From NCBI GenBank assembly GCA_040357565.1, contig JBDODJ010000067.1: a stretch of DNA of 60,364 bases; one strand, written 5' to 3'. Under the pieces are notes generated by a model. That model worked only from the letters and a program-made list of their open reading frames with translations. It did no database searches and was not told where the DNA came from. Shown here piece after piece: positions 56,929-60,364 of the stretch. Numbering within the stretch: the stretch's first letter is position 1; every line of letters starts with the position of its first letter. A program made the translations under genes and the position numbers. Origin of the DNA: Cercozoa sp. M6MM. Lineage: Eukaryota > Endomyxa: Ascetosporea.

Positions 56929-59211
56929 ATGCCGGTGCGCTTGCTGCTATTGACGTTGCTGTTACTGACAAATCAGGCGGCAGCCTCAAGATTGGGAGAA
57001 TATTGGAAACGAACACAGCGAGGATTCAAAAGCGCTCTCGGAACGAAACCAGCGGCCACAGTACCTTAAATTTAGTTGCTGTACAAGTCAATTGCGCCCT
57101 CTAGTTCCCTGTTTCGACAGAAAGACACCACGTCATGGAGAAAGACAGCCAAAGCTCTGCTGACTGATTATACAGTAGGAATGCGGGTACAGCTGACTGT
57201 CAACTCATGTTTCTTCTATTTTTCCTGACTTTGTGTGTTTGAACCATAATTCCTGCTCCTGCAGTCGCACGAACGCAAAAAACCAAAGCTAGTAGGTACG
57301 TTTAATCACTTTTCTCCCCAGAGCAGATTGCTGAAAGCTAAAACTGAGTTTGTCGGCAGACGAGGGCACTCAGACAGACGCACAGCAGGACCTACGGACT
57401 CGAATCGGTACGAAAGCGCATAATTTACGCTTCCCTATTGGCCAGTAAGTTGTCCGAAATGATGTTGAATTTGGGTTGAACGCAGTGGCCCTGATGGAAC
57501 AGTTGAGAGATTGTGTACGAACTTAACTTTCTCTCGTGTGAACTGAAAGCAATGCCCCAATGAACTGTTTTTAGAAAGACGAAAATAAAGATCTAAAGCG
57601 TCAGTTTGGTACGAGTATGCTTTGGAGTGTTCTCCTTATTGTCACTTGCAGTGACCGACCTGGCGGTTTGACACAGATGACTGGCCGCAGCGGTTCGCCG
57701 AAGCTGAAGTACGGTCTTCTTCGCGATGCATGATGCCAGCTTCATTCATTTGTGCCAACACTCTCGTAGGAGAAGGCTATGGCTCGAGCTCGTGCCCATG
57801 CCACAGAAATGACAGAACAGAGTAACTTACTGACACTTAGTACTTTATTCTGGTGGAGTCAGAATAAACTGAGAACTGAACCTCTGTCTTTCGCAGTCCA
57901 GAAGAAAGTCGAAGAAACTGATCGACTACATGTAAATTTAGATTCAGTTTTTCCGATTCCTTGCTAATATCTCGAGTTGGTACGTTTTTTCAGGCTGAGG
58001 AGATGCAGGCTCTGCAGACTTTGCTTGGTGCAACTCACTCAAGTTGTTCCCGCACACCAGTTCATGTTTTGTATGCATATGGGATCAGACCAAGAACGCA
58101 AGACGCACGCCCAGGCTACGACTCGTTGTACACTCGCCTTGGCTACCTTTTTTAGTCGTCCCTTGTCTAAAATTGAAACTGCGTCCTCACTCTGTCAGTG
58201 CAAGAACGAATCAGAGAAATGGAAGCTAAACACGAGCGACAGGTAAGATATGTTTAATCAATTGAAACGCAATGCTATCAATATATTTGTAAAGCTGACG
58301 GAGGAAGCACATAGAAAACAAGACTCGCAGCGAGAGGGTACTTTACATTCTTTAAAAATCTACAGGCGAAGAGACCAGCGCTGGCAGTTTTGAAAGAACG
58401 CGAAGAGCACACCGAAGAAGCAACCCGTTGTACCAACTGAATTAATGCCTTCCAGGGACAACATACTGCAACTGGTGACTGTAGTGCGCGCAACTGTAGA
58501 TCGTTTGGAAGCAGAGTTGGTAGGCAAAACAAATGTTCGGTTCAACTTGAAAGAACTTACATCACAGGCGCAGCTCGCCACTGCAAACCGGTCAGTCGAA
58601 GTGCAACTCGCCGAAGCACGGCGCTTGTTGTCCCAGGAACACGAAGATAAAAGACGTAAGCAAACCCAAGGAGACAAGCAAGCCGAAAGTCTATCTCTGT
58701 TGGAGAGTAAACTGACTAGTCTCCTCTCTGTCTCTGTCGAATGACTGGTGGCACTGTTTGCAGCTCGACTCGCCCAGTGCTTCCAAGAGAACAGCCACAA
58801 AGGTGCGTAAGACTCTTCGGTGACAAGAAACTGCAATTCTTCGTGTTGTGCAGACCAGACCTTGCAGAAGCAACAGCTCGATTTGCGAGATTGCCAAACA
58901 CGTGAGCTTTCTCTTTTCGGCGTAAATTTAGTGAGCTCACTTCTATCGTGCGAAATGTAGAGCTGCACCAACTTCAGCAGCAACAGCAACAGAAACAAAT
59001 CCGAGTGCCAACGTCAGCTCGAGTTCCAATGCGTCTGCCAGCTGCAACGGTTGCAGTGGAACCTGGTCCAACTGGTGGCTTGGCACCTCCCAGTATCGAT
59101 GTCCGCGCTGCTGTGCAAAAACGCTTGACGACTTCCGATTCTCCACCAAAGTCGAAATATGTCACCTTCATGTCGTCTTTACTCCTGCTCGTGGCACTCA
59201 TCTGGCTCTAA
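56929..59211 (+). CDS. Coiled-coil membrane protein, divergent paralogue of the 43679-56338 gene
   Basis: ATG 56929: signal peptide MPVRLLLLTLLLLTNQAAASRLGEY-type, then short coiled-coil exons (KDTTSWRKTAKALLTDYT; DEGTQTDAQQDLRTRI; KDENKDLKRQF; AEEMQALQTLL; NILQLVTVVRATVDRLEAELVGKT; VQLAEARRLLSQEHEDKR; LQKQQLDLRDCQT; ELHQLQQQQQQKQ). The last exon has RVPTSARVPMRLPAA, PTGGLAPPSIDVRAAVQKRL, and SKYVTFMSSLLLLVALIWL at the very C-terminus, a tail TM helix followed directly by TAA (59209-59211). With a signal peptide and a C-terminal helix it would be a type I membrane protein with a lumenal or extracellular rod and almost no cytosolic tail. About 16 introns of 45-100 bp. The RVPM...GGLAPP block links it to its divergent neighbour. 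Confidence 0.65.
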
Positions 59212-59537
59212 CTTACTACAGGCATCGCCGAAACTGAATGTCTGCTGTACAATATTACGGCCTATAATTTAACTGAGTTCGAATTCCAGTCAGAACTCAG
59301 AACGGTCACTTATGATGTGTCCTTCTGTACGTTAAGTACTATATCGCATCAGTTTAGACTCAGGGCTGTCAAATATCTATCAAACAAGTTTTACAGCTGG
59401 AAGGAATATGGCGCAAAACTGAACGAAAACTGAACACCTGTGGCTTGCAGAAGGTTCAGTTTCTCGAGTTTGGACATCTTAGTTGAAATGGCTAGCGCAG
59501 CTGTACTGGCACTCTCAGCTAATATTGCAACGTTAGT
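59212..59537. other. Intergenic
   Basis: 326 bp with no recognisable element apart from AT-rich sequence. It should hold the terminator of the coiled-coil gene and the promoter of the next small ORF. A competing ATG at 59488 (MASAAVLALSANIATLVCACGC) opens a hydrophobic frame overlapping the next ORF. Confidence 0.45.
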
Positions 59538-59876
59538 ATGCGCGTGTGGTTGCTATCTAAAGTGCTGCTGTCGACGTTGGTATTGGCCAAGGTGCCAAGC
59601 CCGCCTGTTAAGCCGACAGCACTCGGCGAGCCCCTCTTGCCGCCCGGGTCGCGATTTGAAGGAATCGAAGCGGGCTGCCAAAGTTGTAAAACTGCTTTCA
59701 AGTTGATTCTATACAGTATCAGCTGGTTGATGCCATTTGAAAAGAAACCTGAAACAAAATTGACCCAGTCGAAACCACGTCGCGGTCAAGACTGGAGGGA
59801 CGCGATCAAAGCTTGCTCACTGGCGTTAGTGTGTCAGCTCGGGTACCGTTCAGTGTATACGCTCTACTGTATTTAA
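59538..59876 (+). CDS. Small putatively secreted protein (112 aa)
   Basis: Intronless ORF ATG 59538 to TAA 59876. The N-terminus MRVWLLSKVLLSTLVLA is a canonical signal peptide with cleavage likely before KVPSPP. The mature part is Pro/Lys-rich with four or five Cys (GCQSCKTAFKL, KACSLALVCQL, LYCI at the end), compatible with two disulphides. No homologue recognised. The intronless state is unusual here, and an alternative spliced reading from ATG 59488 in another frame cannot be excluded. Confidence 0.45.
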   Translation: MRVWLLSKVLLSTLVLAKVPSPPVKPTALGEPLLPPGSRFEGIEAGCQSCKTAFKLILYSISWLMPFEKKPETKLTQSKPRRGQDWRDAIKACSLALVCQLGYRSVYTLYCI

Positions 59877-60364
59877 ACTTACACAGCCACACGGGAGCGG
59901 CCCCACTGTGAGTAAAGTCGATCTACTGAAACTAAAGGCTAAAATAGGTACCATACTTGTACTAAGTGTCAAAAACAATGAGCACCCCTGGGTATGAGCA
60001 GACCAACTGCAACAACAGACAACGCAACTCGAGAGCGAATTGTATGCATATGTAAACTACGCTATCACTCAGGGAGTCATGCATCCTTTACAGCACTCCT
60101 TTGTGTGAGAACACTAACAGACAAGCGCGACTCGTAAGCGTGCGCACTCGGAGTCGGAGAGCAAACAGCACTGAAGAGTGTAATGCCCCTGGTCCCTGTC
60201 CATACAGTTGGCACCATGAAGGTTCTTGCGGTTCACTATCTGTTCAAACGCTCCTATCCGAGTTAATCAATCTTTCGGGTACCCAATACTTCTTTCTCGG
60301 CAATGCTCGGGTCTGAAGGAACGCAGCGCAACTGCACGCACATGCGGGCTTTTGATCTACACTC
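59877..60364. other. Window end, no confident gene
   Basis: About 490 bp. A short plus-strand ATG context at ~60217 (MKVLAVHYLFKRS) could be the first exon of a gene continuing beyond the window, and the frame at 60101-60316 has no recognisable features. Nothing else seen. Confidence 0.4.

Overview
This window is intron-dense nuclear DNA from a eukaryote, most likely a single-celled or simple multicellular protist. Nearly every gene is cut into exons of about 40-250 bp by short GT-AG introns, all three stop codons are used as stops, and (CA/TG)n and (TA)n microsatellites sit inside introns. The lineage cannot be fixed by eye. A class E (cAMP-receptor-like) GPCR pair, a sn1-type diacylglycerol lipase, an alkaline ceramidase, a proteinase-K-like subtilisin and Cys-rich secreted matrix proteins are compatible with Obazoa or stramenopile-type protists. 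Three runs of exactly 100 N lie inside (TG/CA)n repeats.

Layout. 0-2.2 kb: 3' two thirds of PEX5, the peroxisomal import receptor. 2.3-2.8 kb (-): a ~107-aa protein weakly like GTP cyclohydrolase feedback regulatory protein. 3.1-4.4 kb: alkaline ceramidase. 4.4-5.5 kb: non-coding, with a perfect inverted repeat. 5.5-9.5 kb: a large DNase I-like (EEP) protein with a C-terminal CxxC pair. 9.7-11.9 kb (-): an apparently intact, intron-containing Merlin/IS1016-type DDE transposase gene. 12-27.5 kb: an extracellular/membrane block, with three Cys-rich secreted proteins (one carrying an ALK-like glycine-rich domain, one an exported beta-rich C-terminus, one a mucin-like Thr tract), a four-TM protein, two tandem seven-TM receptors and small Cys-rich membrane-type peptides. 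27.6-33.5 kb (-): a large unidentified protein with acidic, Ala/Thr/Val-repeat, RS-rich and polyQ segments. 33.7-36.1 kb: secreted subtilisin. 37-38.8 kb (-): type II membrane GT32-like glycosyltransferase. 39.1-43.6 kb: diacylglycerol lipase. 43.7-59.2 kb: two divergently transcribed secretory-pathway coiled-coil proteins that share a C-terminal signature. 59.5-59.9 kb: a small secreted ORF.

The genes do not form one pathway, but lipid signalling (ceramidase, DAG lipase), receptors and secreted/Cys-rich surface proteins are over-represented. The best candidates for something undescribed are the divergent coiled-coil pair (43.7-59.2 kb), the intron-bearing Merlin transposase (possibly domesticated) and the strand-specific C-rich intron arrays. 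Gene ends were set by following reading frames through plausible splice sites by eye. Exon joins in the long genes, especially the 12.7-kb coiled-coil gene, are approximate.
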